64,000 nucleotides of DNA, taken from positions 52,389,138 through 52,453,137 of the forward strand of contig CM060177.1 in NCBI GenBank assembly GCA_030549775.1. The letters run 5' to 3'. The position numbers and the translations under genes were made by a program. Numbering within the stretch: position 1 is the first letter of the stretch; every line of letters begins with the position of its first letter. A model generated the notes under the pieces. The model searched no databases. It was not told the origin of the DNA and saw only the letters and a program-made list of their open reading frames with translations. Source of the stretch: Tamarix chinensis (lineage: Eukaryota; Streptophyta; Magnoliopsida; Caryophyllales; Tamaricaceae). Below, in pieces: positions 10,991 to 23,002 of the stretch.

Positions 10991-12289
10991 TGGTGGATTG
11001 GTGTGGGCCCGGCTCAATAATCTTTTCCTTTACATGATTAGTGTCTTATCTGCATCTTTTTTAATATATATATATATTTATTTTCACCCTAGACATGCAT
11101 ATCCTTTGGGTTATCTACTTCAATAACCATTCTACTCCTACTCTCCTAAAAGGGCCTGTCCCATATCTTGAGACTTCTATGCCTCCTAATACGTCCAGAC
11201 ATCCTTTTAACCATCTCCTCATTTACTAAGAATGCTCAAATCCTAAGTATGTGCGTCAAGACCCACTTCTCCAGACATCCGAGTCAACCTATATGGCACA
11301 ACCTTCCTTTATCACACACACTCATGCTCCTTTGCCCCCAACTCATCACCCCACTAGATTCATCCCCAAGCATCCCATTTTACTTCCCATTCTACACATG
11401 AGACCCCAAAACACCTAGTTATCAACACTTATATTATATACATTAATTACCAATTATTATTATAATTTCACCTACACATGTTACTCCACATTACATTCCT
11501 TACTCACTATTTACCCCATATTACATTCCTTGACATTATTTCTCCCTTCCACAATCTCCTCCACTTAGGGGTTTCCTTCCAATCCCTAGCCAAGTTTCCC
11601 ATGCAACCTTAAACTAACCTACATACTATTTTTCACCCATGTACTCCAATCACCCCAACAACTTTTCCGTTATCTTATTTAAGCCTTAAGTCAATTTTTC
11701 CCATGTAAGGATCATCGCCATGCAAAAATCATCCATCCCATGCAAACCCTAGACTCCCCATGCAATATTCACTTCACTCTCTTATTTTATCCATATTATC
11801 CTTTTATTTGTCCACCCATAAGTCATAAGGTAATTAGGTCATTCTTACTTCCCTCTAGTCAACTCATTTCATTTTCCCCCTTTCATCTTTTCACCGCACA
11901 CCATATATTTAAAGTATCCTAGCATGCATGTCCTAAAGGGCCACATCACATAAGCACCACAAGCACAACATACATATAACTTTACACACACCATAAGGAG
12001 AACACATATACTTACCTTAGCTCCACACTGTGCTACAAGTAAGTAGTCATAATCATATAAGGTACACAAACATATCATAACAGATAACATACAAAGCACA
12101 TAATGCACATATTAGGCCTTAACTACATCCTTACCTAAAATGACACCGGGCTTGGAGCACACTCCTACACTTCCTTAGGGTTTGGACTTGGTTCACCTAT
12201 TAGAGGAAAATACTAGGGTTAACTTCCCTCTTACCAATATTATCATTATTTCCTATTTACCATTATCATAACTTAGTGATGGGGATATT

Positions 12290-12468
12290 AATAATAATAA
12301 TAGCTTTATTAGTGAAAATAAGGATATTATCCTTAAAATTGTTAATCATGCTATTATTAGCTAAAATAGGTTTAGGTGGTTATATTGGTCAATGATAAGG
12401 TATTAGTAATAATATTAGCAATACTAAAGATAATAACTTTAATAATAATAATGATAATGATAATAGTG

Positions 12469-12503
<35 letters not shown>

Positions 12504-12648
12504 AGTTATAATAAAAATAGTAATGATAATGATAACAACAACAACAATAATAGTTCAAATAAGAATAAGAATAATAATAATACTAGTAACGTCAATGCTA
12601 ATAATAATAACAATAATAACAATAATAATAGTAATAGTAATAATAATA

Positions 12649-12709
<61 letters not shown>

Positions 12710-12780
12710 AGTAGTATTAGTATTAGTAGTATTAGTAATAATAATAATAACAGCACTAATAGAATAAAATAATAATTACA
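12290..12780 (-). repeat. TAA/ATT microsatellite in unit 2
   Basis: Long interrupted TAA runs on the + strand. The isoleucine-rich frame at 12376-12654 is a product of the repeat and not a gene. Confidence 0.85.
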
Positions 12781-12799
12781 CTATTTATACTTAAGAGTT

Positions 12800-13925
12800 A
12801 GGAAGGTTAGGGCACAACCTAGTGGTGGTGGCAGCTAGGCGGTGGTGGCAATGGTGGTGGAGGAAGTGGGGGGTTGGAGAGGTGGCCTTTTAGGGCTAAA
12901 AGAGAGAGAATTAGATCGTGGTTCTGGTTGTGGTGGACTCTCCGGGTTAAGAGGGTTGGAGTGGTGGTGGCGGCCTAGCAAGATGGCATTGTAGGTGGTG
13001 GTTATTGTGTTGGCTGAGGGTGGTAGAGAAGGAGGAAGGATGAAGGAGAGGGATAAAGGGAGAAAGAAATGTAGGGTGAGATAGGGGAGGCTTTTTTGAG
13101 TGGATTGGGTGGTAGAAAACGTGGTCATTGTAGTGAATAAGGTGGTGCACGACAACAAGAGGGGTGGCGATGAATGCAAAGTGGCAGGTCCAACAGCCAA
13201 CTTTGCACGGTGGGGGTGGCTCGTGTAGGGGGAACTAGGGGTGGTGAGTGGTGTGGTTTGGTGGAGCGTAATGCAGGAAAGTGTTTGGGTGATGTTTTAG
13301 GCAGCCGTGTTGTATGATGGCGGTGTCTGAAGTAATAGTGGCACAAAGATGCTGGATTTTTTTGGGCAGAGTAAAGAGGGTCAAATGGAGTTAGTAAGGG
13401 TTATTAATACACCATTAGAGGGAGGATAGGACAAAGGGGGAAGAAGAAAAGGGGACAGGTGATGCAGGGCTCGCCAGTAGCAGTGACAGGCCAGTACGAG
13501 CCTATAAAATGGCAGGTGCAAGTTCAGTCGGGAAGGAGAAAAGGAAAGGAAGGGGCCATACATGGAGGGGGTACAAACAAGTCAGGTTTTAAAAGGAAAG
13601 GAAAAGGATAGGGGGTAGGTTGGGTGGTGTAGAGTCATAGCCTCGACCTACAACGCGTGCGAGAAGGGAGTAAGAAGAAGAGGGGGGTTAGCGGCCAGTC
13701 TGGGGTAAAGAAAAGAAAGAAAAATAAGGGGGAGAACTGCGCGCGGGCGAGGGGGAGAGGAAAGAAAGAGAGATGGCAGACTGGGCTTCAAGGGGAAAGA
13801 AGAGAGGGGGAGCTGGGCCATGATTAGGGCAAGCCCACTCTAGGGATGAAGGGGGAAAAAGAAAAAGGAGAAAAGAGAAAAAGAAGAAAGAAAATGGAAA
13901 AAGGGAAAAAGGAAAAAGTAAAAAT
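12800..13925 (-). repeat. Pyrimidine-rich block of unit 2
   Basis: Purine-rich on the + strand, hence C/T-rich in the unit's own orientation, as in units 1, 3 and 4. Open frames on the minus strand here are rich in Pro, Ser and His and differ from those of the other units, so I do not call genes. Confidence 0.75.
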
Positions 13926-14226
13926 AGGTTGGTTGGGGTATTTGGAATATTTTGGTATTTTTGAATGTTTTAAAATAATGAAAGTTATTAAAATAATAAT
14001 TAAATTCCTTTTTATATTAATTTAGGATATTTTGGGTAATTTTTCCTAAATTCTATTTTAATTAGCAAAATACCTTAATCTTCCCTAATTAAATTCTTTA
14101 TTATTTTCCTCCTGTTTTGTCTTAATTTCTCCCCTTATTTTAATAAAATAATATATTTAATTAATTTCCCTAATAAATTTCTATTTTATCTTAATTTCTT
14201 AAATTAGGGTTTTTGGGTGTATTTCA

Positions 14227-14378
14227 CATACTCACTCTAATTAAATTCACCATATTTCATGAGTTGGTTAATGGTGGAAAATATTAGAAAAATCCTTAAT
14301 GAATCTCCTATAGAAAATTTCCAAACAATAAAAACTCCTAACTTCATAAATATTCTTATGTGTCAGCCAATCCTTAAT
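14227..14378 (-). pseudogene. RT thumb fragment of gypsy element C (piece 3)
   Basis: Read leftwards from 14378 the DNA encodes IKDWLTHKNIYEVRSF, then [12 protein letters not shown] and LMKYGEF. This matches the RT C-terminus of B and F ([31 protein letters not shown]). The residues directly upstream, IVSTKGIKVYPIKMEA, are at 19108-19160, on the other side of the giant unit at 14379-19107. The two pieces were one gene before that insertion. The remainder of C (RNase H, integrase, 3' LTR) is missing beyond 14227. Confidence 0.82.
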
Positions 14379-14694
14379 TATATTCTCCTGAAATTTTAAA
14401 AAGCCTATAATTTAATAAATAACTTTTATTTGGGATAAAATAGCTTTTAAATCTATTTAATCTAATTATTTTATGGATTTTTAAGTATATAAAATTAGAT
14501 ATAAATACTTAATAAATTAAAATAAATATTTTGCTATTTTATCATACTCTTTTTGTTTAAATAATTTTCCAAACCATTATTTTACTAAAATTACCATTTT
14601 AAAACTCATATATTTAATTATATTAAATTAAATTATTAAATAAATTTATTACCCAAAAATATTACATTTTATTATTTTATAAATAAAATTATTT

Positions 14695-15184
14695 CATTTT
14701 TCCCTTTTTCCTTTCTTTCTCCTTTTTCTCCTTTTTCTCCTTTCTTTGTTTTTCCTTTTTCTTCCTTCGGGCCACCAAGCCTTGGCCTGCCTTCCTCCCC
14801 TACGCGTTGGGCCACTAGCCCATCTCTCCCTCTCTCCTGTCCTTCCGCTTTCTTTCCCGACCTGCCCTGCTTTCCTTACCCTTGGGCCGCTGGGCCATTT
14901 ATTTCCTTCCTTTCCTTCTTCTCCCACTCGCATCATCTGGCCCAGACTTCCCCTTTCTTTTCTTCCTTCTCCAGCGTGTGTCGCTCGGCCTAACATCCCT
15001 TCTTTCTTTTATTTCCTTCTCCCCCGACCGGGCTAGCTCACTCCTCTCTTCACCTTCACTGGCCTGCACGCAGCATGCACCCCCTTCTTTCTTTATTCTT
15101 CTTCCTTTTCCCCAACATCATACCCGACCACCTCTGCCATCTCTGGGCGCCCTACCTGCAACCCTCCTTCCCCTACTGATATCC

Positions 15185-15219
<35 letters not shown>

Positions 15220-15985
15220 CATTTTTCCTGCCCTATATCAGCCCCACCACCTCTCTCTCTCCTTTCCCATGCCCCTCCTTTCCCTTCCCTCTCCCTGCAA
15301 CTCCCACGCCCCTACCACCCTACCGTCACCCTATCGAGCCGCTAGATATCCCCTCCTTTTCTCTCCCTCTTCTTTTTCTTCTTCCCTCCCTACCTCATCC
15401 TACCATTTTGGAGCCTCCCATGCCCTTCCCTAATCTTCTTTCTTTCCCTTTCTTCTTATGCCATCACCCTCCCTATTTTTGCACCGCCACCGCATTCCGC
15501 CGCACTAGCCACCTACACCACCCCCTACCACCCTCTACTTCACCCTGAACAACCACACCACCTCTCGAGCCACCCTGTAGCCCCCTTTATCCTTCCCTCC
15601 TCTTTTTCTTCCTTCTCGGCAGCTACCCTGTACCTCCTTCTTTCGCCGCCTCTGCCACCACCTGAGCCACCAAACTAATCCCTACAACCTCCTCTACCAC
15701 CCCCATAGCCCCTTTGGCTGAAACAACCACCTGCATCCCTTCAATCTCCCCCTCTATTTTCCTTTCTTCTCAGCCCCATCCACCTCGGCCGCCATCTTTG
15801 CAGCCTCACTGCCGCCACCGCCCCGCCGCCCTTGCCCTTGGCCGCAGTTAACCTATCCCCAACCACCACTTACACCCCCTCTCCATCTCTGCACCCTTCC
15901 CTTTCCCTAAATCCTCCCCCATCCACCTCCTTTCCTAGCCCCAAAATCCCAACCCGAAAATAACCCATTTTTCCCTTCCTTTCAC
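14695..15985 (+). repeat. Pyrimidine-rich block of unit 3, with (CT)n
   Basis: C/T-biased GC-rich DNA begins sharply at the AT-rich boundary (TTTTTCCCTTTTTCC) and includes a (CT)n run at about 15187-15219. Open frames at 14746-15433 follow from the base bias. Confidence 0.8.
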
Positions 15986-16589
15986 CCACCTTCCTTTTAT
16001 TTTGCATGTAACTCATGCTATATGAGCAGTATGAGCTGCTGTATGCTTTGGTGTGTTTTTTGTAATAAATTTTAAGGTATTGGTTTTGCTAATCAAAGCT
16101 TGAACCTTTAACCGGAATACCAGTAAGGTTTGTTTTTTTGGGAATTAAGGTAATTGTTAAACCCTACTTAAATGTATGGATTAACATATGCTAGCACATT
16201 AGGGTTTTAATACGTTATTTTGTATGATATATATTGTTTGATATATTATATGTAGTTGCTTACATTGATTGATAAAAAGGAAAGCATGATAATTTATATG
16301 CCATGTGTGGAAATATTGCTTAAGGGAGAGTTTGGTTATTAATGAAAAATGTTAAGTACTTATCCATGCTATATTATGTTGTTGTGACCATTAATGCATG
16401 GCTAATATTATTGTCAGCCCTAGGAGTATTTTAGTACTATGTCTTGTGCAAGAATGTGGCCTAAGATGTGTGAGTGCTAATGAGTATTATGTTGAAATAT
16501 AATGGTTAATGGAGTTGGATGATGAGAATGGGGTATTAATATTAATATTTCGTGTAGTGATGATAATTTAATATAAGTGGTGTAATAAC

Positions 16590-17330
16590 GGGTAAAATGG
16601 TAATTTGGGATGTAAAGGGAAAAAGGTAATTTTATAAGTAAAATGCTATTATAGTAAGTTTTGAAAGTGGAAAGGGTAAAATGGTAATTTAAAAGTGAAA
16701 AGGGTAAAATGGTAATTTTGTAAGTAAAGGGTAAAATGGTAATTTGTAAGTGAAAAGGGGTAAAATGGCAATTTTAGAAGTAAGGGGTAAAATAGTGAAT
16801 TTGGAGGCAAGGGTAAAATGATAATTTCATAATTAAAGGGGTAAATGGTAATTTTGGATGTAAAGGGGTAAAATGGTAAATTGGTAAGAAAAAGGGTAAT
16901 TTGGTAATTTTAATAATGGAGAAGGGTGATTTGGTAATTTAACCAACTAAAGGGTAATTTGTAATTATGATAATAGAGAAGGGCAAATTGGTAATTTAAC
17001 CAAATAAAGGGCAAATTGGTAATTATGATAATGTAGAAGGATAACTTGGTAATTTATCCAACTAAAGGGGCAATTTAGCAATTATAACAAAGGAGAAGGG
17101 CAATTCGGTAATCTGACAAACCAAATGGGAAATATGATAAGTGTAACAATTATGAAGGGTAGTCGGTGACCTAATAAGTATGGGAGATAACTTTCTAACC
17201 TAAATCGAGCAAGAGGTAATTTGGTAATTATGCAACAAGGAGGATAATATGGTAATTTGTCAAGTAAGGAAGGGATGACTTAGCAATTATATAAGGGGTA
17301 AATGAGTAATTTGCATCTATCATGTCATTG
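16590..17330 (+). repeat. Tandem array GGGTAAAATGGTAATTT in unit 3
   Basis: Roughly twenty diverged copies of a 20-40-base unit built on AAGGGTAAAATGGTAATTT. They grade downstream into GAGAAGGGCAATTTGGTAAT and CCAACTAAAGGGTAATTTG. The counterpart in unit 4 is at 61200-62330. Confidence 0.85.
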
Positions 17331-17994
17331 TGATAGCAGAATTTTATAATATGACTCAAGTAACACTAAATAGCAAGATAAGTGTTTTTGACAATTAGTA
17401 AGTATCACGAGAATGAATCCTAAATCAAAATTGGATAAGATTATAATGGCTTTAATTATTCCTCTATGTTACCTTGGATAACCGTTCCAATAAGACATAT
17501 CTAACGATATCAGAATGATTGAAAGTGAATAAGTATATGATTGTTGTGCTTTTTATGATCACCTTCATTAAGATACTAATACTTAAAGTGAAAGACCTTG
17601 AGATCGTGAATGGTGGCTCTTTAGGGGTCGCTACTCTAAAGATATGGTTTAGCCCATGGATATTTGGTATTTGCTAGTGTGCCTTTGTACCCCAGCCAAA
17701 CCCTATAAATACGGACCTATTTAGGGGGTATGCATACTTATGGATTAGGTGTCCTTGTTGGTAGGGTACTGACTTAGCTTTATGTACCAGTACGACCAGG
17801 GTACCTTTGCATCCCTAGGATGATGGTTGAAGGGTACTAAGTAGCTTTTATGCACCAGTGCGACCGGTGTACCTTTGTGTCCTAGGATCTTGATCTCCCT
17901 ATCGAGGCAAATAAATGGAATTATTGTGTTGATTAAAAATGAAAAACACTAAGCATGAAAGTGAAATACTAATGAGCCGGGCCTAGTTGAATTA

Positions 17995-18440
17995 TATTAT
18001 GAGTACCGATCCACCGGATATAATAGTGGCACAGGAGCGTTTTTCCCTAGATAATGTTTATGAGTACCGATTCACCAGATATAATAGTGGCACAGGAACA
18101 TTTTGGCCTGGATGATGTTTATGAGTATCGATCCACCAGAGATAATAGTGGCTTAGGAGTGTTGCCCTAGATGATGTATATTTGTATTCCGATCCACCGA
18201 CTATAATAGTGGGGGTCCCGAGCTCAATAAATTTGATTTGGTTGTGAATAAATTATAGGAAAATACTAATCACTTATAGTGGAACACCATGTGAGTCGGA
18301 GCCAGACCGGTCCACCGGTGAATAATAGTAGCGAGGAGTGATCTGCCTTGGAGACCGATCTACCGGGAATAACAGTGGTTAGGAGCATTCTGCCCTGTAT
18401 GTATTCTGGTCCATCAGCTATAATAGTGGGGCTCCCACAC
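17995..18440 (+). repeat. ACCGATCCACCGG/ATAATAGTGG clusters in unit 3
   Basis: Four units (GAGTACCGATCCACCGG + ATATAATAGTGG + CACAGGAGC), the last ending in AGTGGGGGTCCCGAGCTC. Then a spacer with CTTATAGTGGAACACCATG, then about three diverged units ending in ATAATAGTGGGGCTCCC. The two-cluster layout is the same as in unit 1. Confidence 0.8.
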
Positions 18441-18667
18441 TCACACGGATATTTATAATCCGAGATGATTGATAATGATGGACTAATGGCTTAAGGCCCT
18501 AAAAGTATCGATTGTTCATTATGACCCATTAATATTTGATTGATTTGTTAAATATGTGAATGCATGAATGTGAATATTAAGTATCTGCCTTTCATTATGT
18601 ATGTATGTAGTGTCGTATCATGTGTTACATTGCGGGCTTGCTGTTTAAGTGTATTTTAAAGGGTTAC

Positions 18668-18685
18668 TCAGTACCGTAGTACTGA
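18668..18685 (+). other. Perfect hairpin TCAGTAC-CGTA-GTACTGA (unit 3)
   Basis: 7-bp perfect stem with a 4-base loop. It is repeated in unit 4 at 63531-63548 with loop CATA, and as AGTACG/CGTACT in unit 1. Confidence 0.7.
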
Positions 18686-18963
18686 AGGGTTCCATTCGTG
18701 GGTCCCCTCCCTATTCAATGGGCAGTGTCCCTTGCAGGTCGTTTTCAGGTTCTATTCAAGTGGGCCTTTGGGAAAGAATGTAAAGAACTATCTGAAAAAT
18801 CCTAGGGTTGTACTCTTTCTCCTTTAAAATTCATGGTTTCAATGTTTTTGTTGATTTGTAACCACCACTGGTGGGTTTTATTATTGTAAAGTGTTGTGTA
18901 CACTACTTTGATTTAAATATATTTGAGTTTCTCGTAAGTTATACTTTTATCTTTTAACCTTAG

Positions 18964-19009
18964 CACTTGGTATTGGAATAGTAGGAGTGAACCGATCTAG
19001 TACTAAGTG
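18964..19009 (+). other. Long hairpin at 3' end of unit 3
   Basis: CACTTGGTATTGGAATAGT faces AACCGATCTAGTACTAAGTG across a short loop. It lies about 100 bases before the unit's end, as in units 1 and 4. Confidence 0.65.
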
Positions 19010-19107
19010 TTGGGTAATATCCCCAAAGTTCACAGTTTTGTTATTTCGTTTCTACTGATTATTTTAATAAAATAAAATTTTTCAGTAGTGAATTTTGGAG
19101 GTGTTTA

Positions 19108-19681
19108 AAGCCTCCATTTTTATAGGATAAACTTTAATACCTTTGGTACTCACTATATACCCAAGGAAAACTATACTCGAAAGCATAAAGTCATACTTCT
19201 TCATTTTTCTATAGAGTTTAGTCTCCCTCAGTTTATCAAATAATTTCTTTAGATAAATAAGATAGTTACGTTCACTCTGACTGTACATAAATATATCATC
19301 TAAGTACACTATGATGAAAATTTGAGAAAAGGTCTAGGAACTTCATTCATCCAATCTTGGCATTAGAAATTTATATTGGATAGTGATGTTATTAATAGCC
19401 CTTGAGTTGATGCATATGCATCATGTACCATCTATTTTAGGGATTAGTAATGCAGGAACACAACACAGACTCGTGCTTTCACTCATATATTGCATTTATT
19501 TTTCTAAATCCTTCGTCTCCTCTGTATTACATCTATATATAAGCGTATTAGGTAAGGACACACTAGGCATTAAATCTATGTCATGTTCTATTCCCCTCTT
19601 AGGTGGTAATCCAGGTGGTGATTCATTAGAAAAAACATTGCGATACTCATCAAGGAGTTTATCTAATTGAGGATTATCATT
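19108..19681 (-). pseudogene. RT of gypsy element C (piece 2), internally deleted
   Basis: Read leftwards: linker LLDEY, GLPPKRGIEHDIDL in broken frames, VPALLIPKIDGT, the IN-S-R-AINNITIQY region, and PRLDE. It jumps directly to MNEVPRPFL...IIVYLDDIFMYS, KLYRKMKKYDFMLSS and VFLGYIVSTKGIKVYP. About 170 bases of the RT core are missing between PRLDE and MNEV compared with F. YLDD is intact, but stops and the deletion make it a pseudogene. The left end is cut by unit 3. The right end is the 16-bp duplication made by LINE insertion (19666-19681). Confidence 0.85.
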
Positions 19682-19699
19682 TTTTTTGAAAACAAAGGA

Positions 19700-20950
19700 A
19701 TTTTATAGCATTAGGAAAGATTACATTCAAGTCTATACAATTGATCTATATAACCTACATAACCACTAAACTTATGACTTCTACAAGGATGATTACAAAT
19801 AGAGGACAAAGCATATGAAATTTGAAAAACAATCCTCTTCCTATTCCACCTAACATTAGAGAAAAGATAAGCATTTCTTACTTTTCAAATCTCATAAAGG
19901 CTACTGGCATAAAAAGCATGAATGAATTGGATCTTAACAACTCTTCTTCCTCGAGAATATGCTAAATCTTTTAGCACTATAGTCCAAGAATTAGAGAATC
20001 TTCTACCTTCCATAATAACTCTAATTGAGTTCTAAATGTGCTTCATAATAGGACACAACACCAGCAAATGCATAATACTTTCATTCTGGTCACAAAAACA
20101 ACATTACAAATCAATGGAAGGGATAAACTTAGCCATGAGATCTTTTGTGGGTAGACGAAAATGAGCAGCAAGCCAGAATATGAACTTGTGTTTTGGTGCT
20201 ATAGGATTACACCACATAGTTCTCCACCAAGGCACATTTGGGGCCTTAAACCTTATAAACATATAAATATCAGAAATCTTATATAAAGAATCAACCTGCA
20301 GCAAGTGAAACCCTGGTAAAAGTAAAGACCTTAATGCAAATATTCTTTGCATAATCCCACAGATGATAGGTAGAAACATCTTGCTGCTTGATATAATATG
20401 TATGAACCCATTTAATCCATAAAGAATCCTTCTTCAGAAAAATGTTCCAGAGGTGCTTTCCCATTGTAGCTAAATTCCAAGAATGTAGATCAATTATGCC
20501 TAGATCCCCTTCCTTCTTAGGTAGATAAATGGTTTTCCATGCTATAAGTGCTCTTTTGTTAGGTAAAGTTTTACCAGTCTAGAGAAATGATCAATATAAT
20601 GCTATAATATGCACCAATAATTTCATGGGAAGTAGAAACACCTAACTCTAGAACATTGTAATTCCAAAAACAACATACTTTAGCAATTGAAACCTACTTG
20701 GATATGAGAGTATTCTAGTGGACCAATGTTGCATTCTTCCAGAAATCTTATGAATCAAAGAGATCATAACATCATATTTAATTTTAGAAGAGTCTAAAGG
20801 AACCTCCAAATATTTGAAAAGGAACCTTCCCTCATTGAAATGCAAAGTAGATAAAATTAGACCTTTCAAATCCTACTTGACACCCCTAAAAAATATAGAG
20901 CTCTTCTCAAGACTTATGTGCAGACCTGACACAACACTGGAATCCTAAAA
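19700..20950 (-). pseudogene. LINE ORF2 C-terminus with zf-RVT-like domain
   Basis: The 20869-20648 frame reads GRFLFKYLEVPLDSSKI...HWSTRILSYPSRFQLLKYV, the conserved region after RT in plant LINEs. The 20379-20104 frame has WWRTMWCNPIAPKHKFIFWLAAHFRLPTKDLM, the zf-RVT signature. The region is fragmented by stops. The 3' UTR and poly(A) follow toward 19682. Confidence 0.8.
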
Positions 20951-20953
20951 AAT

Positions 20954-21820
20954 CTAATTATTTGAAAGAATAGAGGATATATCAGCCTTATAGAAAACTA
21001 GTAGATCATTTACAAAAGCCAAATTAATGATATTCAATCTCTTACACTTGGGATGCCCATGAAACTCAGCCTTGAGACATAAAGATTGCAACATCCTAAT
21101 CAAATATGCCATAACAATAACAAAAAGGTAGGGAGACAAAGGATCATCTTGTCTTCGCCCTCTTTTCCCCAGAAAAGGCTCTAAAACACCATTATTAAGA
21201 GATAAGAAGTAATTAACAGTAGTAACACAAGCCATGAAAAGTTTGACCACATGTAGGGGAAAATGCATCCCTAACAGCACCTGCTCCAAGAAACTCTAGC
21301 TCAAAGAATCATAGGCCTTCCTAATATCCACTTTAAGCTTGCATCTTGGAGAAATACTCTTTCTTTTATACATATGAATCAGTTCATGAGCCAACAAAAT
21401 ATTATCTCCAATGACTCTTTCCTCAATAAAACTAGCTTGTGAAGCATGAATCAATGAAGGTAAGATGGTTTGTAAACAAGCAACAATAATCTTGGCTAAA
21501 ACCTTGTAAAGCACAATACAACATGTAATGGGATGAAATTTAGAAACACATTGATCTACAGCTGATTTTGGAATAAGAACAAGCAAAGTATGCCCCAAGA
21601 AAGGAGAAACAACAACAGATTGGAAAATATTATTCATCACCTGCCATACATCATCCCCAAGAATTGTCCAAGAAGCTTTAAAAAATGCTTTAGTAAACCC
21701 ATCAGGGCTAGGAGATTTATAATTTCCTAGTGAAGATAGAGCTTCTTTGACTTCTTGCTTAGATATAGGCCTCAGCAACAAATGTTGGTGCTTTACAGAC
21801 ATAACCAGACCTAAATACAA
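20954..21820 (-). pseudogene. LINE reverse transcriptase domain
   Basis: The RT motifs run in order: GNYKSPSPDGFTKAFFKASW, SKFHPITCCIVLYKVLAKII, SQASFIEERVIGDNILLAHE, KVDIRKAYDSLS (stop), RQDDPLSPYLFVIVM and INLAFVNDLLVF. The catalytic box in active plant LINEs is FADDLL; here it is FVNDLL, so one catalytic Asp is lost. This enzyme would copy LINE RNA at a nicked target. Confidence 0.92.
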
Positions 21821-22229
21821 AATATCATATGATATAGAGCTAGTGCAAGAATTTTAGACCCCAAAAAACCCTTATAATAAGATAAGAAGGCTTGTAGGAT
21901 CTCCTTAGCAGAATAAAACTAGTGGCCATCAGTGGATTGAATTCTGTGCACATATCCCTCTGATTGAAGAAGCTCTCTTCACATAAAGCATAACGTTCAT
22001 AAAGCTTTAAACACTTCTTTTCCTCCTCCTATAATCTAGAATTCTGTGGTTGAAGATCCAATTCTGTATGAATCATTTTAAGTCTACCCCTTAGCTCCTG
22101 CACCCTTGTAGAAATATAACCAAACTTGGTCCAATTGAATTGCTTCAATCTAAAAGTTAACTCTCTTAGCTTTTTCTTAAACATTAAAGCCACAAAACTA
22201 GCTACAGGATGACTCTAGAAAGATGCAAC

Positions 22230-23002
22230 CAAAGGAAGAAATTCTAGGTCCAAAGTCCATATATAAAAAAATTTAAATTGCTTCTTAAACTGGAAAACCC
22301 TTGCATTCACATGAACCAGACCAGGGCTATGATCAGAAAAAAGAGGATCGAAAAACTCAAATTTAGATGATGGAAAAGAGGAAGTCTAAAATATATTCAC
22401 CAAAACCCTATCTAATTTAGCCATGATTCTATTTTCACCCATACTTCTATTCGACCAAGTGAACTTCAGCCTTATAAACCCTAAATCATGAACTAGGAGA
22501 GAATTGAAGCACTCTCTTACATCATTAACATCATTCAAATTTACTGCATTGCATTAAAATTTCTCATCAGCCTGTAAAACAACATTGAAATCTCCTAAAA
22601 TAATCTAAGCCTCCTTATCCACCTTATGCTTACACAACTAGCTCCACAACCTTTTCCTATCTTCTCCGGCAATAAAAGCATAAATGAAAGTTACATAAAA
22701 CTTAACTCCAAACCCTATATCAGTCACTAACAGATGCATTGCCTGCTCACAATTAGCAATAAGCTATAAATCCCAAACGTTACTGTCCCATATACACCAA
22801 ATCATACCATTAGGATGGTGATCATAATTACTTAACCTCTGTCAATTATGACCTAATCTGCCACAAGGCTTATAAGAATTATTAAATTTTATTCTAGTTT
22901 CTACCAACCCTATAAGGGAAACTTTGTGCACCGATAACTAGTGATTCAACTCTTTTGTTTATAAGGCTTATTCAAGCCTCAAACATTCCAAACCCCTATC
23001 AT
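22230..23002 (-). pseudogene. LINE ORF2 apurinic endonuclease domain
   Basis: Reading leftwards from a likely ORF2 ATG at 23002: MIGVWNV*GLNKPYKQK, then (after a frameshift) VSLIGLVETRIK, IWDSNVWDL, YAFIAGEDRKRLW, LGDFNVVLQADEK, SNRSMGENRIMAKLDRVLVN and SDHSPGLVHV. The motifs ET, GDFN and SDH are those of the L1 endonuclease that nicks target DNA. Several stops are present. Confidence 0.88.

Larger units (their letters stand above)
10598..14226 (-). mobile_element. Giant unit 2 (inverted, 3'-truncated, ~3.6 kb)
   Basis: Read on the minus strand it starts at 14226 with TGAAATACACCC, close to unit 1 (TGAAATGCCCCG). It repeats unit 1's order: AT-rich, pyrimidine-rich on the minus strand (12800-13925), TAA repeats (12290-12780), then the CCGATCCACCG/ATAATAGTGG units (10640-10990). 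Homology ends near 10598 at GGCATGGTGTGAA...GATCAG, equivalent to about 6530 of unit 1, so roughly 630 bases including both 3' hairpins are missing. Its 5' end abuts the RT fragment of element C at 14227. The left breakpoint joins gypsy copy B. Confidence 0.8.
14379..19107 (+). mobile_element. Giant solo-LTR-like unit 3 (~4.7 kb)
   Basis: The start TATATTCTCCTGAAATTTT aligns with unit 4 (TGTAATCCCCTGAAATTTT), and the end GTGAATTTTGGAGGTGTTTA aligns with its GTGAATTTTGGGGGTGTTACA. It is much closer to unit 4 than to units 1 and 2. It splits the RT of element C, shown by RT text joining across it. Both ends are mutated and the flanking duplication is imperfect (TTAAT left, TTAAA-like right), so the boundaries are uncertain by about 4 bases. 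Internal order matches the other units. No internal retroelement coding is present. Confidence 0.8.

Noticed and set aside
12376..12654. 92-codon isoleucine-rich frame
   Set aside because: Translation of a TAA/ATT microsatellite.
17702..17712. CCTATAAATAC as a TATA box of unit 3
   Set aside because: Unit 4 has CCTATATCTAC in the same aligned block and unit 1 has its TATA elsewhere, so the match is probably chance.
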